From an uncultured Pelagibacteraceae bacterium (lineage in GTDB: Bacteria > Pseudomonadota > Alphaproteobacteria > Pelagibacterales > AG-422-B15), in the NCBI GenBank assembly GCA_902547315.1, contig CACCND010000009.1:1-38772 (forward strand): a DNA stretch of 38,772 nucleotides, in the 5' to 3' direction. The notes below the pieces were generated by a model. The model saw only the letters and a program-made list of their open reading frames with translations, ran no database searches and was not told the origin of the DNA. Below, piece by piece: positions 8,234-16,445 of the stretch (the first letter of the stretch is position 1; each line of letters begins with the position of its first letter). A program made the translations under genes and the position numbers.

Positions 8234-8868
8234 TGACTTCAGATAAATTGAGGGATTTATTTGATGGTCCAGATAAGATATCTCATGAGTATTTTGAAAT
8301 ACTTACAAATGATTTTTTAACAAGACATCATCACCCCCTGGCAAAAGCTGAAAAAGATAAAGCTAAGCTAAATCCATCAGCTGTACTTGTACCCATATGT
8401 TATTCAAATGATGAAGTAAAAATCTTATTAACTAAAAGACTGGATAATTTAAAAGATCATGCAGGGCAAATTAGTTTTCCCGGAGGTAAAATCGAAAAAA
8501 ATGATACGTCTCCAATAGAAACTGCTTTACGAGAGGCTTACGAAGAAGTTGGTTTAAGGTCTGATGATGTAAATGTGTTGGGAAATCTTGATGTATATAT
8601 AACTGGCACAGGATTTAGGATCATGCCAATTGTATCAATAGTTTCTGATTATTCTTACCTAAAGGCAAATCAAAATGAAGTGGATGAAATATTTTTTCTC
8701 CCATTAGAATTCTTAATGGACTCAAACAATCATAAGAAAGAAAGTGCCACATATGAGGTAAACAATAAAAAATATGAATATGACTATTACGTTTTACATT
8801 ATAAAGATCACAATATCTGGGGAGCAACTGCTGGAATGTTGATTAATCTTTATCAAATTTTAAAATAA
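8230..8868 (+). CDS. Nudix hydrolase, predicted CoA pyrophosphatase
   Basis: A 212-aa Nudix enzyme. It carries the NuCoA (UPF0035) signature LLTKRLDNLKDHAGQISFPG (residues ~67-85) directly before the Nudix box, which ends LREAYEEVGL (100-109) with the metal-binding glutamates. Asp92 sits where the first Glu of the box would be, common in this subfamily. Members split CoA into 4'-phosphopantetheine and 3',5'-ADP. The start ATG (8230) overlaps the DUF1285 stop; a second ATG follows immediately. The cca gene begins 17 nt later. Confidence 0.9.
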   Translation: MMTSDKLRDLFDGPDKISHEYFEILTNDFLTRHHHPLAKAEKDKAKLNPSAVLVPICYSNDEVKILLTKRLDNLKDHAGQISFPGGKIEKNDTSPIETALREAYEEVGLRSDDVNVLGNLDVYITGTGFRIMPIVSIVSDYSYLKANQNEVDEIFFLPLEFLMDSNNHKKESATYEVNNKKYEYDYYVLHYKDHNIWGATAGMLINLYQILK

Positions 8869-8885
8869 TATAAATAATCTGTCTT

Positions 8886-10118
8886 ATGAGTAGATTTTCA
8901 TCAATCCTAGAACAAAACGATGTTGCGCAAGTTTTTGATCTTTTTGAAACCTATCAAAAAAATAGTATTTTTGTTGTAGGAGGCTCTATCAGAGACGCAC
9001 TTTTAAATAGGGAAATCACAGATATTGATTTTGCCACTTCCCTGGAGCCAAAAATTATTACCGAATTACTCAATAAAGAAAAAATTAAATTTATTGATGT
9101 AGGAATAGATCATGGAACGGTTACAGCAATAATTAATGAAAGAAAATTTGAAATTACAACTTTTAGAAACGATATTTTTACTGATGGAAGACATGCTCAA
9201 GTCTCATTCTCAAATAGTTTAGAGGAAGATGCCTTGAGGAGAGATTTTACCATAAATGCAATGTATTTAGATAAGGATGGAAATTTAATAGACCCTACAG
9301 ATGGTAAAAAAGATTTAGAAAATAGAGTCGTTCGTTTCATAGGTAATCCTAATGAAAGAATAAAAGAAGATTACCTTAGAATACTTAGGTATTTCCGTTT
9401 TTTAGCATTATTTGGTGATATATCTCCTGACGCAGAGGTAGTAAAAGCAATAACAGCTAATCTTGATAAGCTATCAGTTGTTTCTAAGGAAAGGCAATGG
9501 AATGAACTAAAGTCAATTCTAAGTCTAATTGCTCCAAATTATTCAATTTCTACAATGAGTGAAATTGGTTTACTTGATGATTATTTTGATGTCACTGATA
9601 TAAATGATGCATTTGTAAATTTAATTGAAATAGAAAGCAAAATATCCTTTTCAATTGATCCTATATTGAGATTAAGTACTCTAATTGAAAACTCATTGGA
9701 TAAAGCAAATACTATTATAAAAAAATTACCTTTATCAAAATCAGACTCTACTGAATTATTGAAATTATGCACATTAAATAAAAAAATCGTTTCTTACATG
9801 TCAATGAAAGAGGCTAGATATTTGCTTTATCTTTTAGGCCGTGATGGTTTTCAAAAACAAATACTTGTTTATTGGGCTAAGGATAAAATTAATAAAAATG
9901 AAGTAAATTGGAGATCATTATATGAAGTCGCACAAAGCTGGGAGAAGCCATCTTTTGCACTAACAGCTAAAGATGTAATAAACATGGGTATTTCTCAAGG
10001 CCCTATGGTTGGAGTTATTTTAAAAGAAGTTGAAGACTGGTGGGCAGAAAATGATTTTATTGATGATAAATTTTCATTAATTGAAAGACTCAAAGCAATC
10101 GTTCAATCAAAAAAATAA
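8886..10118 (+). CDS. cca: tRNA CCA-nucleotidyltransferase / poly(A) polymerase family
   Basis: Class II nucleotidyltransferase, 410 aa. N-terminal head: VVGGSIRDALL (residues 30-40) and the metal-binding DID at 46-48, then RRDFTINAMYLD and IKEDYLRILRYFRF, which are the conserved B-D motifs of CCA-adding enzymes. The C-terminal half is helical and divergent. It should repair or complete the tRNA 3' CCA; the window's tRNA-Gln encodes CCA, so the role may be mainly repair. A poly(A) polymerase function is the alternative but less likely given the overall form. The gene converges with greA with 4 nt between stops. Confidence 0.92.
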   Translation: MSRFSSILEQNDVAQVFDLFETYQKNSIFVVGGSIRDALLNREITDIDFATSLEPKIITELLNKEKIKFIDVGIDHGTVTAIINERKFEITTFRNDIFTDGRHAQVSFSNSLEEDALRRDFTINAMYLDKDGNLIDPTDGKKDLENRVVRFIGNPNERIKEDYLRILRYFRFLALFGDISPDAEVVKAITANLDKLSVVSKERQWNELKSILSLIAPNYSISTMSEIGLLDDYFDVTDINDAFVNLIEIESKISFSIDPILRLSTLIENSLDKANTIIKKLPLSKSDSTELLKLCTLNKKIVSYMSMKEARYLLYLLGRDGFQKQILVYWAKDKINKNEVNWRSLYEVAQSWEKPSFALTAKDVINMGISQGPMVGVILKEVEDWWAENDFIDDKFSLIERLKAIVQSKK

Positions 10119-10128
10119 AATTTTATTT
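10113..10128. repeat. 16-bp AT palindrome at the cca/greA convergent stops
   Basis: AAATAAAATTTTATTT is a perfect palindrome containing both stop codons. It could fold as a short hairpin in either transcript, but has no G-C pair, so terminator activity is doubtful and it may only reflect two facing TAA codons in AT-rich sequence. Confidence 0.3.
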
Positions 10129-10602
10129 ATATAAAATTTTCTTGATCTCGTAGTTTTTCTCTCCTTTAGGCGTTGTAACTGATACAAAATCACCTTTTTC
10201 TTTTCCAATTAAAGCTTTAGCAACAGGTGATCTGTAAGACAGCAGACCCGATTCAATATCTGCTTCATCATCGCCAACAATTTGAAACTTTGCCTTTGTA
10301 TCATTATCAATATCTTCAACTTCAACGGTTGCTCCAAAGACAACTGTTTTTTGATTTTTAGGAATATTTGAAATATCTATGATTTCTGCATTTGCTAGCA
10401 GTAATTGAATTTCCTGAATACGACCCTCAATATGTCCTTGCTCTTCTTTTGCTGCATGGTACTCAGCGTTTTCTTTTAAATCACCGTGCTCTCTTGCTTC
10501 GGCAATGGCTTGAATAACTTTTTGTCTTTTGTTATTTACCAAATCGCTTAACTCATCTTGAAGTTTTTTTGCGCCATTTGATGTAATTGGTTCAGTTTCC
10601 AT
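10123..10602 (-). CDS. greA: Transcription elongation factor GreA
   Basis: Rescues backtracked RNA polymerase by stimulating transcript cleavage. From the ATG at 10602 it is 159 aa, close to the 158 of E. coli; an upstream in-frame GTG at 10614 would add four residues and overlap hemF, so the ATG is preferred. The N-terminal coiled coil includes [20 protein letters not shown] with the acidic tip, and the C-terminal FKBP-like domain ends in [14 protein letters not shown] and [13 protein letters not shown]. It follows hemF by 2 nt. In many Alphaproteobacteria greA is beside carB; here carB is 27 kb away. Confidence 0.96.
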   Translation of the reverse strand: METEPITSNGAKKLQDELSDLVNNKRQKVIQAIAEAREHGDLKENAEYHAAKEEQGHIEGRIQEIQLLLANAEIIDISNIPKNQKTVVFGATVEVEDIDNDTKAKFQIVGDDEADIESGLLSYRSPVAKALIGKEKGDFVSVTTPKGEKNYEIKKILYK

Positions 10603-10604
10603 TT

Positions 10605-11408
10605 CTATTTCCACTTTGCGTTAGGAGGCATTGACATTAAAATTGCATCAATATTACCGCCAGTGTTCAAACCAAATTTTGTTCCTCGATCGTATAAAAG
10701 ATTATATTCCACGTATCTTCCACGTTTCAATAACTGAATTTCTTTTTCCTTTTTTGTGAACTTTTCGTTCATTTTTTGGCTTATTATCTCTCTTACAATA
10801 TCATTAAAAGTTAAGCCAACGTCCTTAATAAAATCAAAATCTTTTTTCCAATCATCCATTTTATAGTCAAAAAATATTCCACCAATACCTCTAATTTCTT
10901 TCCTGTGAGGTAAATAGAAATATTCATCACACCATTTTTTATAATTTTTATAATAAGACTTATCATGCTTTTCACACATTGTTTTTAATTTAGCGTGAAA
11001 TTGTTTCTTTAATTTAGCGTCTCTAAAACATGGAGTGGCATCAATACCGCCACCAAACCAATTTTTACCCGTTATTATATGCCGAGTATTGAAATGTAAT
11101 GCAGGAACTTTTGGATTTGCTGGGTGAAGTACTACGGATACCCCCGAGGACCAAAATCTTTTATCCTTTTCAGTTCCTGGAATTTGTTTTGCAAATTCTT
11201 TTGGAAAGGTACCAGTTACATTTGAAAATGCAATACCACCTTTTTCGATTACATTTCCTTTAATTATTTTGTATTCACCTTTTTTCCATCTATTAGATTT
11301 GAATCTTGCTTTTGATCCACTTTTTTTTTCAAGTTCAAGTACAGTTTCACAGATTAAATTCTGCAATTCCTTGAACCATGCTTTAGTTATTTTTTTCTTA
11401 TTTAGCAT
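10605..11408 (-). CDS. hemF: Oxygen-dependent coproporphyrinogen III oxidase
   Basis: Converts coproporphyrinogen III to protoporphyrinogen IX with O2, late in haem synthesis. Conserved blocks: [59 protein letters not shown] and the C-terminal [19 protein letters not shown] with [15 protein letters not shown]. At 267 aa it is shorter than the ~299-aa E. coli enzyme. The glycine-rich loop usually seen before the FSxVxG block is absent, and GGGFDLTPYY of E. coli is [10 protein letters not shown] here. It sits between trmL (1 nt gap) and greA. Its presence implies aerobic haem supply, fitting the neighbouring bc1 operon. Confidence 0.95.
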   Translation of the reverse strand: MLNKKKITKAWFKELQNLICETVLELEKKSGSKARFKSNRWKKGEYKIIKGNVIEKGGIAFSNVTGTFPKEFAKQIPGTEKDKRFWSSGVSVVLHPANPKVPALHFNTRHIITGKNWFGGGIDATPCFRDAKLKKQFHAKLKTMCEKHDKSYYKNYKKWCDEYFYLPHRKEIRGIGGIFFDYKMDDWKKDFDFIKDVGLTFNDIVREIISQKMNEKFTKKEKEIQLLKRGRYVEYNLLYDRGTKFGLNTGGNIDAILMSMPPNAKWK

Positions 11409-11409
11409 T

Positions 11410-11853
11410 TCAAAATAGTTTTAACTGTCTGTTTGCCTCAGAAATAACTATAGCTGAGGACACAGCAACATTTAAAGATCTTGCGGAACTATTCATTGGT
11501 ATTTTTATTATTTGGTCAGATTGATTGTGAATGTAATCTGGTACTCCCGCACTTTCTCTTCCAACAATTAAATTATCCGTATCGTTAAATTCAAAATCAT
11601 AGTGACTAAGTTTACCTTTTGTAGACAATAGTATTTTTCTTCCTTTCCTATTTTTTTCGTAGTGCTTCCAATCGTCAAACTGTGTTAAATTAATATTTTT
11701 ACCATAGTCCAATGCAACTCTACTTAGAGATTTTTCAGATAGTGCAAAGGAAGCTGGATGAATGATATCAATATTGACACCGAAACAAGAGCAAATCCGA
11801 ACCATTGCTCCAGTATTTTGAGGTATATCAGGTTCAAAAATTGCTAAATTCAT
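11410..11853 (-). CDS. trmL: tRNA (cytidine/uridine-2'-O-)-methyltransferase TrmL
   Basis: SPOUT-fold methyltransferase that 2'-O-methylates the wobble base 34 of certain tRNA-Leu isoacceptors. At 147 aa it is the minimal TrmL size without an RNA-binding extension. Signature motifs: LAIFEPDIPQNTGAMVRIC at the N-terminus, VGRESAGVPDYIH and IPMNSSARSLNVAVSSAIV forming the knot that binds SAM. It is first of the trmL-hemF-greA run and divergent from petA. Confidence 0.94.
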   Translation of the reverse strand: MNLAIFEPDIPQNTGAMVRICSCFGVNIDIIHPASFALSEKSLSRVALDYGKNINLTQFDDWKHYEKNRKGRKILLSTKGKLSHYDFEFNDTDNLIVGRESAGVPDYIHNQSDQIIKIPMNSSARSLNVAVSSAIVISEANRQLKLF

Positions 11854-11989
11854 ATTATTAGTATTTTATAACTTTTTGATCCAAATATATGCGTCATCAT
11901 GACACAATTTTTGTTACTTTAGACACTTTTTTTCCCTTAAAAAACGATGATTTACAAGTATATTAACAATATAACTCAAGGATATTAAA
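11854..11989. promoter_or_regulatory. Divergent trmL/petA control region
   Basis: A 136-nt non-coding stretch between trmL and petA that must contain both promoters. It includes an 11-bp inverted repeat GTCATCATGAC (11893-11903), the most operator-like element here. No convincing -35/-10 pair for petA could be fixed by eye. An AAGGA at 11978-11982 serves petA. Confidence 0.45.
11978..11982 (+). promoter_or_regulatory. Shine-Dalgarno supporting the TTG start of petA
   Basis: AAGGA lies 7 nt before the TTG at 11990. The next in-frame ATG is far inside the Rieske protein, after the twin-arginine signal, so TTG is the only start that keeps the targeting region. Confidence 0.65.
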
Positions 11990-12499
11990 TTGTCAGAAAA
12001 ACAAGTTACAAGAAGAAATTTTCTTTATGTTACCACGGGTGCATTTGCAGCTGCGGGAGCTGCTTCATTAGCATGGCCTTTCGTCGACCAAATGAATCCT
12101 GATGCGTCAGTCAAAGCGTTAGCATCAACTGAGATTGATCTAAGACCCATAATACCTGGACAAAGCATTACTGTAATGTGGAGGGGTAAACCGGTATTTA
12201 TTCGAAGGCGAACACAGGCTGAAATTGATGAAGCAAAGAAAGTGAATTTAGCTGATTTACCGCACCCAGAGAAAGATAGCGATCGAGCACAAAATCCTGA
12301 GTGGCTTGTTATGGTTGGAATTTGCACCCATCTGGGATGTGTGCCACTTGGACAAAAAGGTGATTATAATGGTTGGTTTTGCCCATGTCATGGTTCCCAT
12401 TACGATACCTCTGGAAGGATAAGAAAAGGTCCTGCACCTACAAATCTTGAAATCCCGGATTATGTATTCTTAAACGAAAGTACTATAAAAATTGGATAA
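11990..12499 (+). CDS. petA: Ubiquinol-cytochrome c reductase, Rieske iron-sulfur subunit
   Basis: 2Fe-2S subunit of the cytochrome bc1 complex that takes the first electron from ubiquinol. At 169 aa it has a twin-arginine signal-anchor ([18 protein letters not shown], residues 8-25) that stays as the membrane anchor, and the two cluster-binding motifs CTHLGC (C112, H114, C117) and CPCHGSHYD (C131, C133, H134). C117 and C133 form the conserved disulfide. The start is TTG. It leads the petABC operon, with petB 6 nt downstream. Confidence 0.98.
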   Translation: MSEKQVTRRNFLYVTTGAFAAAGAASLAWPFVDQMNPDASVKALASTEIDLRPIIPGQSITVMWRGKPVFIRRRTQAEIDEAKKVNLADLPHPEKDSDRAQNPEWLVMVGICTHLGCVPLGQKGDYNGWFCPCHGSHYDTSGRIRKGPAPTNLEIPDYVFLNESTIKIG

Positions 12500-12505
12500 A
12501 AAAGA

Positions 12506-13765
12506 ATGAGCGAAAATTACGTACCTAAATCAGCAGTTGGAAAATGGTTTAATGACCGTCTTCCACTCTTAAACTTAATTTATGGACATTTACTGCCTTA
12601 CCCAACTCCAAAAAATCTAAATTATTGGTGGACTTTTGGTGGCATTTTAACTTTTTGTCTTGTTACCCAAATTATTACTGGGCTTGTTTTAGCTATGCAC
12701 TATGTTGCTGATGCTGATTTGGCTTTTGCAAGTGTGGAGCACATTATGAGAGATGTTAATTATGGGTGGTTACTCAGATACATACATTCAAATGGTGCGT
12801 CTCTGTTCTTTATGGCTGTGTATATTCATATGGCAAGATCAATTTTTTATGGATCGTATAAAGAACCTAGAGAGTTAATCTGGATTATTGGCGTATTTAT
12901 ATTTTTACTCATGATCGCTACTGCCTTTATGGGGTATGTACTTCCGTGGGGCCAAATGAGTTTCTGGGGAGCAACAGTCATAACAAATTTATTCAGTGCA
13001 ATACCTTTAGTGGGTGAGTCAGTAACTAATTGGTTATGGGGAGGTTATGCCGTTGGTAGTCCACTTTTGACTAGATTTTTTACTTTACATTATCTAATGC
13101 CATTCCTAATCTTTGCTCTTGTTATACTTCATGTTTGGGCATTACACGTACCTGGTAATAATAATCCTGAGGGTATTAATGTTGTACAAGGTTCCCAAGA
13201 TACAGTACCTTTCCACCCGCATTATGTTGTTAAAGATATGTTTGCACTTGTAGTATTTCTGATTGTTTTCGCGGGCTTTGTTTTCTTTGTCCCTAATTTA
13301 CTTGGACATACTGACAATTATATTGAAGCTAACCCATTACAAACTCCTGAACACATTGTCCCAGAGTGGTATTTCCTTCCATTCTACGCAATCCTAAGAG
13401 CTGTTCCAGATAAGCTGGGTGGAGTAATTTTAATGGTATCTGCAATTGCTATTTTAGCATTTCTACCTTGGCTCGATACTTCAAAAGTTAGATCTGCAAA
13501 ATACAGACCTCTCTACAGACAATTTGTATGGCTTTTCTTTGCAAATGTAATATTGCTTGGTTATCTAGGGGCTCAGACAGCTGATGGTCTATTTCTGATT
13601 ATTGGAAGAATAGCAACTGTTTATTATTTTGCACATTTTATAATTATACTGCCGTTACTTGGTTATATTGAAAAAACTAAACCTTTGCCCAAGAGCTTGA
13701 GTGAACCTGTGCTTTCTCCTGAAGAACGACAGATGAAGGCCGCTGCCTCAGGCATTAGTGCATAG
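12506..13765 (+). CDS. petB: Cytochrome b of the bc1 complex
   Basis: Di-haem membrane core of the bc1 complex carrying the Qo and Qi quinone sites. 419 aa with eight predicted membrane helices. The haem ligand pairs are H94/H108 and H195/H209, each spaced 14 residues apart. The Qo-site PEWY motif is at 286-289 ([20 protein letters not shown]). The bacterial undivided form is present, not the split b6/subunit IV form. The short hydrophilic C-terminus is typical of Alphaproteobacteria. petC follows after 10 nt. Confidence 0.98.
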   Translation: MSENYVPKSAVGKWFNDRLPLLNLIYGHLLPYPTPKNLNYWWTFGGILTFCLVTQIITGLVLAMHYVADADLAFASVEHIMRDVNYGWLLRYIHSNGASLFFMAVYIHMARSIFYGSYKEPRELIWIIGVFIFLLMIATAFMGYVLPWGQMSFWGATVITNLFSAIPLVGESVTNWLWGGYAVGSPLLTRFFTLHYLMPFLIFALVILHVWALHVPGNNNPEGINVVQGSQDTVPFHPHYVVKDMFALVVFLIVFAGFVFFVPNLLGHTDNYIEANPLQTPEHIVPEWYFLPFYAILRAVPDKLGGVILMVSAIAILAFLPWLDTSKVRSAKYRPLYRQFVWLFFANVILLGYLGAQTADGLFLIIGRIATVYYFAHFIIILPLLGYIEKTKPLPKSLSEPVLSPEERQMKAAASGISA

Positions 13766-13775
13766 CTACTGGTAA

Positions 13776-14552
13776 ATGAATATTACTACAAATTTATTTG
13801 CAACTTTTTTATTGCTGCTTAGTTTCAGTATCACTCAATTGCACGCCGCTGGTGAAATGAAAGAACCTATGCATCCTGATTGGTCATTTGAAGGACCATT
13901 AGGCAAATTTGAGAGGGCGTCACTTCAAAGAGGTTATCAAGTTTATACTGAAGTCTGTTCAGGATGTCATTCAATGAACCTTTTAAGTTATAGAAATCTA
14001 ATTGAAGAGGGTGGCCCTGAATTCAGCGAGTCTCAAGCTAAAGCAATGGCTGCAGCTTTTGAAGTGAAAGCTGCTCCAAATGCAGATGGAGAAGTTGAAA
14101 TGCGTCCTGCAATATTATCTGACAAGTTTGTTAGCCCGTATGAGAATGAGCAGCAAGGAAGAGCTGCAAACGGCGGCGCTTATCCTCCGGATTTATCTGT
14201 AATGGTTAAAGCACGACATGGTGGAGCAGACTATTTGTACTCTTTATTGTTGGGCTATGTTGATGCACCAAGTGATATTAAACTTGACGATGGTGTTTAT
14301 TACAATGAGTACGCAAAAGGTCAAAAAATCGCGATGCCCCAAGTATTGTATGAGGATGCTGTAGTGTACACAGATGGAACGTCTGCAACGCCAGAACAAA
14401 TGGCTCGTGACGTCACGATGTTTCTTACATGGGCAGCAGAACCAAAATTAGAGGCAAGAAAAAGAATCGGTTTTAAGGTAATTTCATACTTATTAATTCT
14501 TTCCGTATTACTTTACTTCACTAATCGACAAATTTGGAAAGACACTCATTAA
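13776..14552 (+). CDS. petC: Cytochrome c1 of the bc1 complex
   Basis: Haem c subunit that passes electrons from the Rieske protein to soluble cytochrome c. 258 aa. An N-terminal signal peptide (residues ~1-24, ending QLHA) is followed by CSGCH (C61, C64, H65) for covalent haem attachment. M187 in KIAMPQ is the likely sixth ligand. A C-terminal helix (ISYLLILSVLLYF) anchors it in the membrane. It is the last gene of petABC; two AT-rich inverted repeats follow. Confidence 0.97.
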   Translation: MNITTNLFATFLLLLSFSITQLHAAGEMKEPMHPDWSFEGPLGKFERASLQRGYQVYTEVCSGCHSMNLLSYRNLIEEGGPEFSESQAKAMAAAFEVKAAPNADGEVEMRPAILSDKFVSPYENEQQGRAANGGAYPPDLSVMVKARHGGADYLYSLLLGYVDAPSDIKLDDGVYYNEYAKGQKIAMPQVLYEDAVVYTDGTSATPEQMARDVTMFLTWAAEPKLEARKRIGFKVISYLLILSVLLYFTNRQIWKDTH

Positions 14553-14563
14553 TCTGTTTTTTA

Positions 14564-14607
14564 AAAATAATTTATTTTCAATTACTTAAAAAAATAATTT
14601 TAAGTAA
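14564..14607 (+). terminator. Tandem AT-rich inverted repeats after petC, possible terminator
   Basis: AAAATAA-T-TTATTTT (14564-14578) is followed by TTACTTAAAA (14582-14591), a 6-nt loop and TTTTAAGTAA (14598-14607). The second has a perfect 10-bp stem with one C-G pair. Neither has a clean T-run after it. They may end petABC transcription or bind a regulator. Confidence 0.3.
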
Positions 14608-14690
14608 ATTATCAATATCCTTATCCACAGAAACATTTTATCGATCTCGATTACTTCATTTTGGTAATGTAAATTAAACACTTACTAAAC

Positions 14691-14696
14691 GGAGGA
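14691..14696 (+). promoter_or_regulatory. Strong Shine-Dalgarno of the purine permease gene
   Basis: GGAGGA with 5 nt to the ATG at 14702 is a near-perfect anti-16S match and among the strongest ribosome-binding sites in the window. Confidence 0.75.
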
Positions 14697-14701
14697 ATTG
14701 A

Positions 14702-15991
14702 ATGTTAGAAAATATTTTTAAATTAAAAGAGAACGGTACCAGTGTAAAAACTGAGTTATTGGCAGGTTTAGCCACGTTCTTAACAATGGCATACATCATT
14801 GTTGTAAATCCAGCCATCTTATCTACTGAGGGAACTGGTATGGATTTTGGAGGTGTATTTGTTGCCACAATCATAGCTGCGGTAGTTGGCTGTTTAATAA
14901 TGGGCTTATTGGCTAATTGGCCAATTGCCCTCGCACCTGGTATGGGTTTAAACGCTTTCTTTGCTTTTGGAGTTGTATTTGGAATGGGTTATACTTACCA
15001 GCAGGCTCTTGCAGCAGTATTTATTGCAGGGATAGTATTTTTAATTTTATCTGTAACACCAGCACGTCAGTGGATAATTAACAGCATACCAAAAAGCATG
15101 AAGTTTGGCGTAGGGGCGGGCATAGGCTTGTTCTTAGCAATTATAGGATTAAAAAATGCTGGCGTGGTTGTCGATAATCCTGCAACTTTAGTTGGTTTAG
15201 GAGATGTTAGTTCAATGCCTGTGATACTGGCTGCCGTTGGATTTGCAATTATGGCAATTTTAGATAAGCGTGGTGTTCCAGGATCAATTATCATCGGTAT
15301 ACTTGTAGTAAGTATTATTGCTTGGGTAAGTGGTGTGAGCGCAATTGATGGAGTTGTAGGCTCAGTTCCACCAGCTGTTCATGCTTTTTCAATGGACTTT
15401 AGTCTTGTAGCAACAGCAGGTTTTATTGGTGTCGCGTTTGCTTTTCTTTTTGTAGACTTTTTTGATACCGCAGGAACTCTTACTTCAGTTGCTAATTTAA
15501 CAGGCAAAGTTGACCAAGATGGAAACGTTGATGGTATAGGTAGAGCAGTTTTAGCAGACTCCACAGCCACAACAATAGGTGCATTAGTTGGAACCTCTAA
15601 TACGACATCATACATTGAGTCTGGAGCTGGTGTTAAAGAAGGTGGTAGAACAGGACTAACAGCAGTTGCTGTGGCAGTTCTATTTGCAATCTGTTTATTT
15701 TTAGCGCCATTAGCTCAAAGTATTCCTGCATTTGCAACTGCTCCAGCTTTAGTATTTGTTGCAACGTTCTTTTTGAAAAACCTAAGGGATATAGAATGGG
15801 ATGATGTCAGTGAATATGCTCCTGCGGTGTTGGCGGCAGTTTTGATGCCTCTTACATTTAGCATTGCTTATGGAATTGCTCTTGGTTTTATAGCATACGT
15901 TGTAATTAAAGCACTAAGTGGTAGACATGAGGATTTGAATGCTGGTTCGATAGTAATTGGAGTATTATCGGTACTATACTTTATCTTCTAG
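14702..15991 (+). CDS. NCS2 family purine permease (AzgA/PbuG type)
   Basis: Inner-membrane importer of nucleobases, 429 aa and strongly hydrophobic, with about 12-14 helices. The start KTELLAGLATFLTMAYIIVV, the LAPGMGLNAFFAFGVV segment and the signature GTSNTTSYIESGAGVKEGGR are characteristic of the AzgA branch, whose members import adenine, guanine or hypoxanthine by proton symport. It faces gpt, a xanthine/guanine phosphoribosyltransferase, with 5 nt between the ends, consistent with purine uptake and salvage. The exact base is not predictable. Confidence 0.93.
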   Translation: MLENIFKLKENGTSVKTELLAGLATFLTMAYIIVVNPAILSTEGTGMDFGGVFVATIIAAVVGCLIMGLLANWPIALAPGMGLNAFFAFGVVFGMGYTYQQALAAVFIAGIVFLILSVTPARQWIINSIPKSMKFGVGAGIGLFLAIIGLKNAGVVVDNPATLVGLGDVSSMPVILAAVGFAIMAILDKRGVPGSIIIGILVVSIIAWVSGVSAIDGVVGSVPPAVHAFSMDFSLVATAGFIGVAFAFLFVDFFDTAGTLTSVANLTGKVDQDGNVDGIGRAVLADSTATTIGALVGTSNTTSYIESGAGVKEGGRTGLTAVAVAVLFAICLFLAPLAQSIPAFATAPALVFVATFFLKNLRDIEWDDVSEYAPAVLAAVLMPLTFSIAYGIALGFIAYVVIKALSGRHEDLNAGSIVIGVLSVLYFIF

Positions 15992-15996
15992 TTTAG

Positions 15997-16443
15997 TTAA
16001 TGATTGGCTTTGTCTTCCTCATCCCAGGGGAAGACAGGCCAAGTTTCTTGTGTAATTTCCTCAACATATGTATCAGCTAGAGGTAGACCTCTTGGCTTCG
16101 CATATATTACAGCTAAGTGCATATTAGGCATGTATTCCTTTAGCGCTCTAGCGGTACCACCCTTATCAACAATATCATCTATGACGAGCACAACCTCATC
16201 AGTTTTTGGAGCTCTATGAACAATTGCTTTTCCAGCTTCTCTATGGATATAACTTTGTATTGAAACAATATCTACATCTTGAATTCCAAGAGTATAAGCG
16301 ACAACTGAAGCAGGTACAAATCCACCTCGAGAAACAACAACCATTTTATCAAATTTAATGTTTTTTTCTCTTATGAGATGGGCAAGCTTAACTGCTTTTT
16401 CGTGCATTTCTTCATATGAAGGGAATTCTAGTTTATGGTCCAT
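15997..16443 (-). CDS. gpt: Xanthine-guanine phosphoribosyltransferase
   Basis: Purine-salvage enzyme that joins xanthine, guanine or hypoxanthine to PRPP. 148 aa, close to the 152 of E. coli Gpt. VVVSRGGFVPASVVAYTLGI is the conserved N-terminal loop. The PRPP loop VLVIDDIVDKGGT is at 85-97, and AKPRGLPLADTY followed by the Trp in TWPVFPWD form the base-binding region. It lies 2 nt after ychF in the same direction and converges with the purine permease. Assignment to Gpt rather than Hpt rests on the E. coli-like C-terminal half. Confidence 0.9.
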   Translation of the reverse strand: MDHKLEFPSYEEMHEKAVKLAHLIREKNIKFDKMVVVSRGGFVPASVVAYTLGIQDVDIVSIQSYIHREAGKAIVHRAPKTDEVVLVIDDIVDKGGTARALKEYMPNMHLAVIYAKPRGLPLADTYVEEITQETWPVFPWDEEDKANH

Positions 16444-16445
16444 GG

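Larger units (their letters stand above)
14553..14701. promoter_or_regulatory. petC to purine-permease intergenic region
   Basis: At 149 nt this is the longest gene-free stretch in the window. It contains the inverted repeats after petC, a perfect DnaA-box-type 9-mer TTATCCACA (14621-14629), a weak hairpin ATTAC/GTAAT (14650-14668) and GGAGGA (14691-14696) before the permease. I see no purine-riboswitch core. Confidence 0.4.

Noticed and set aside
11876..11889. FNR-like TTGAT-N4-ATATA upstream of petA
   Set aside because: Only the left half matches the TTGAT-N4-ATCAA consensus; the right half has three of five.
14553..14701. Chromosomal origin of replication in the longest gap
   Set aside because: Only one DnaA box, no box cluster, and no dnaA, dnaN, hemE or parAB neighbour.
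14553..14701. Purine riboswitch before the purine permease
   Set aside because: No three-way-junction core or conserved purine aptamer bases could be found; the leader is too AT-rich.
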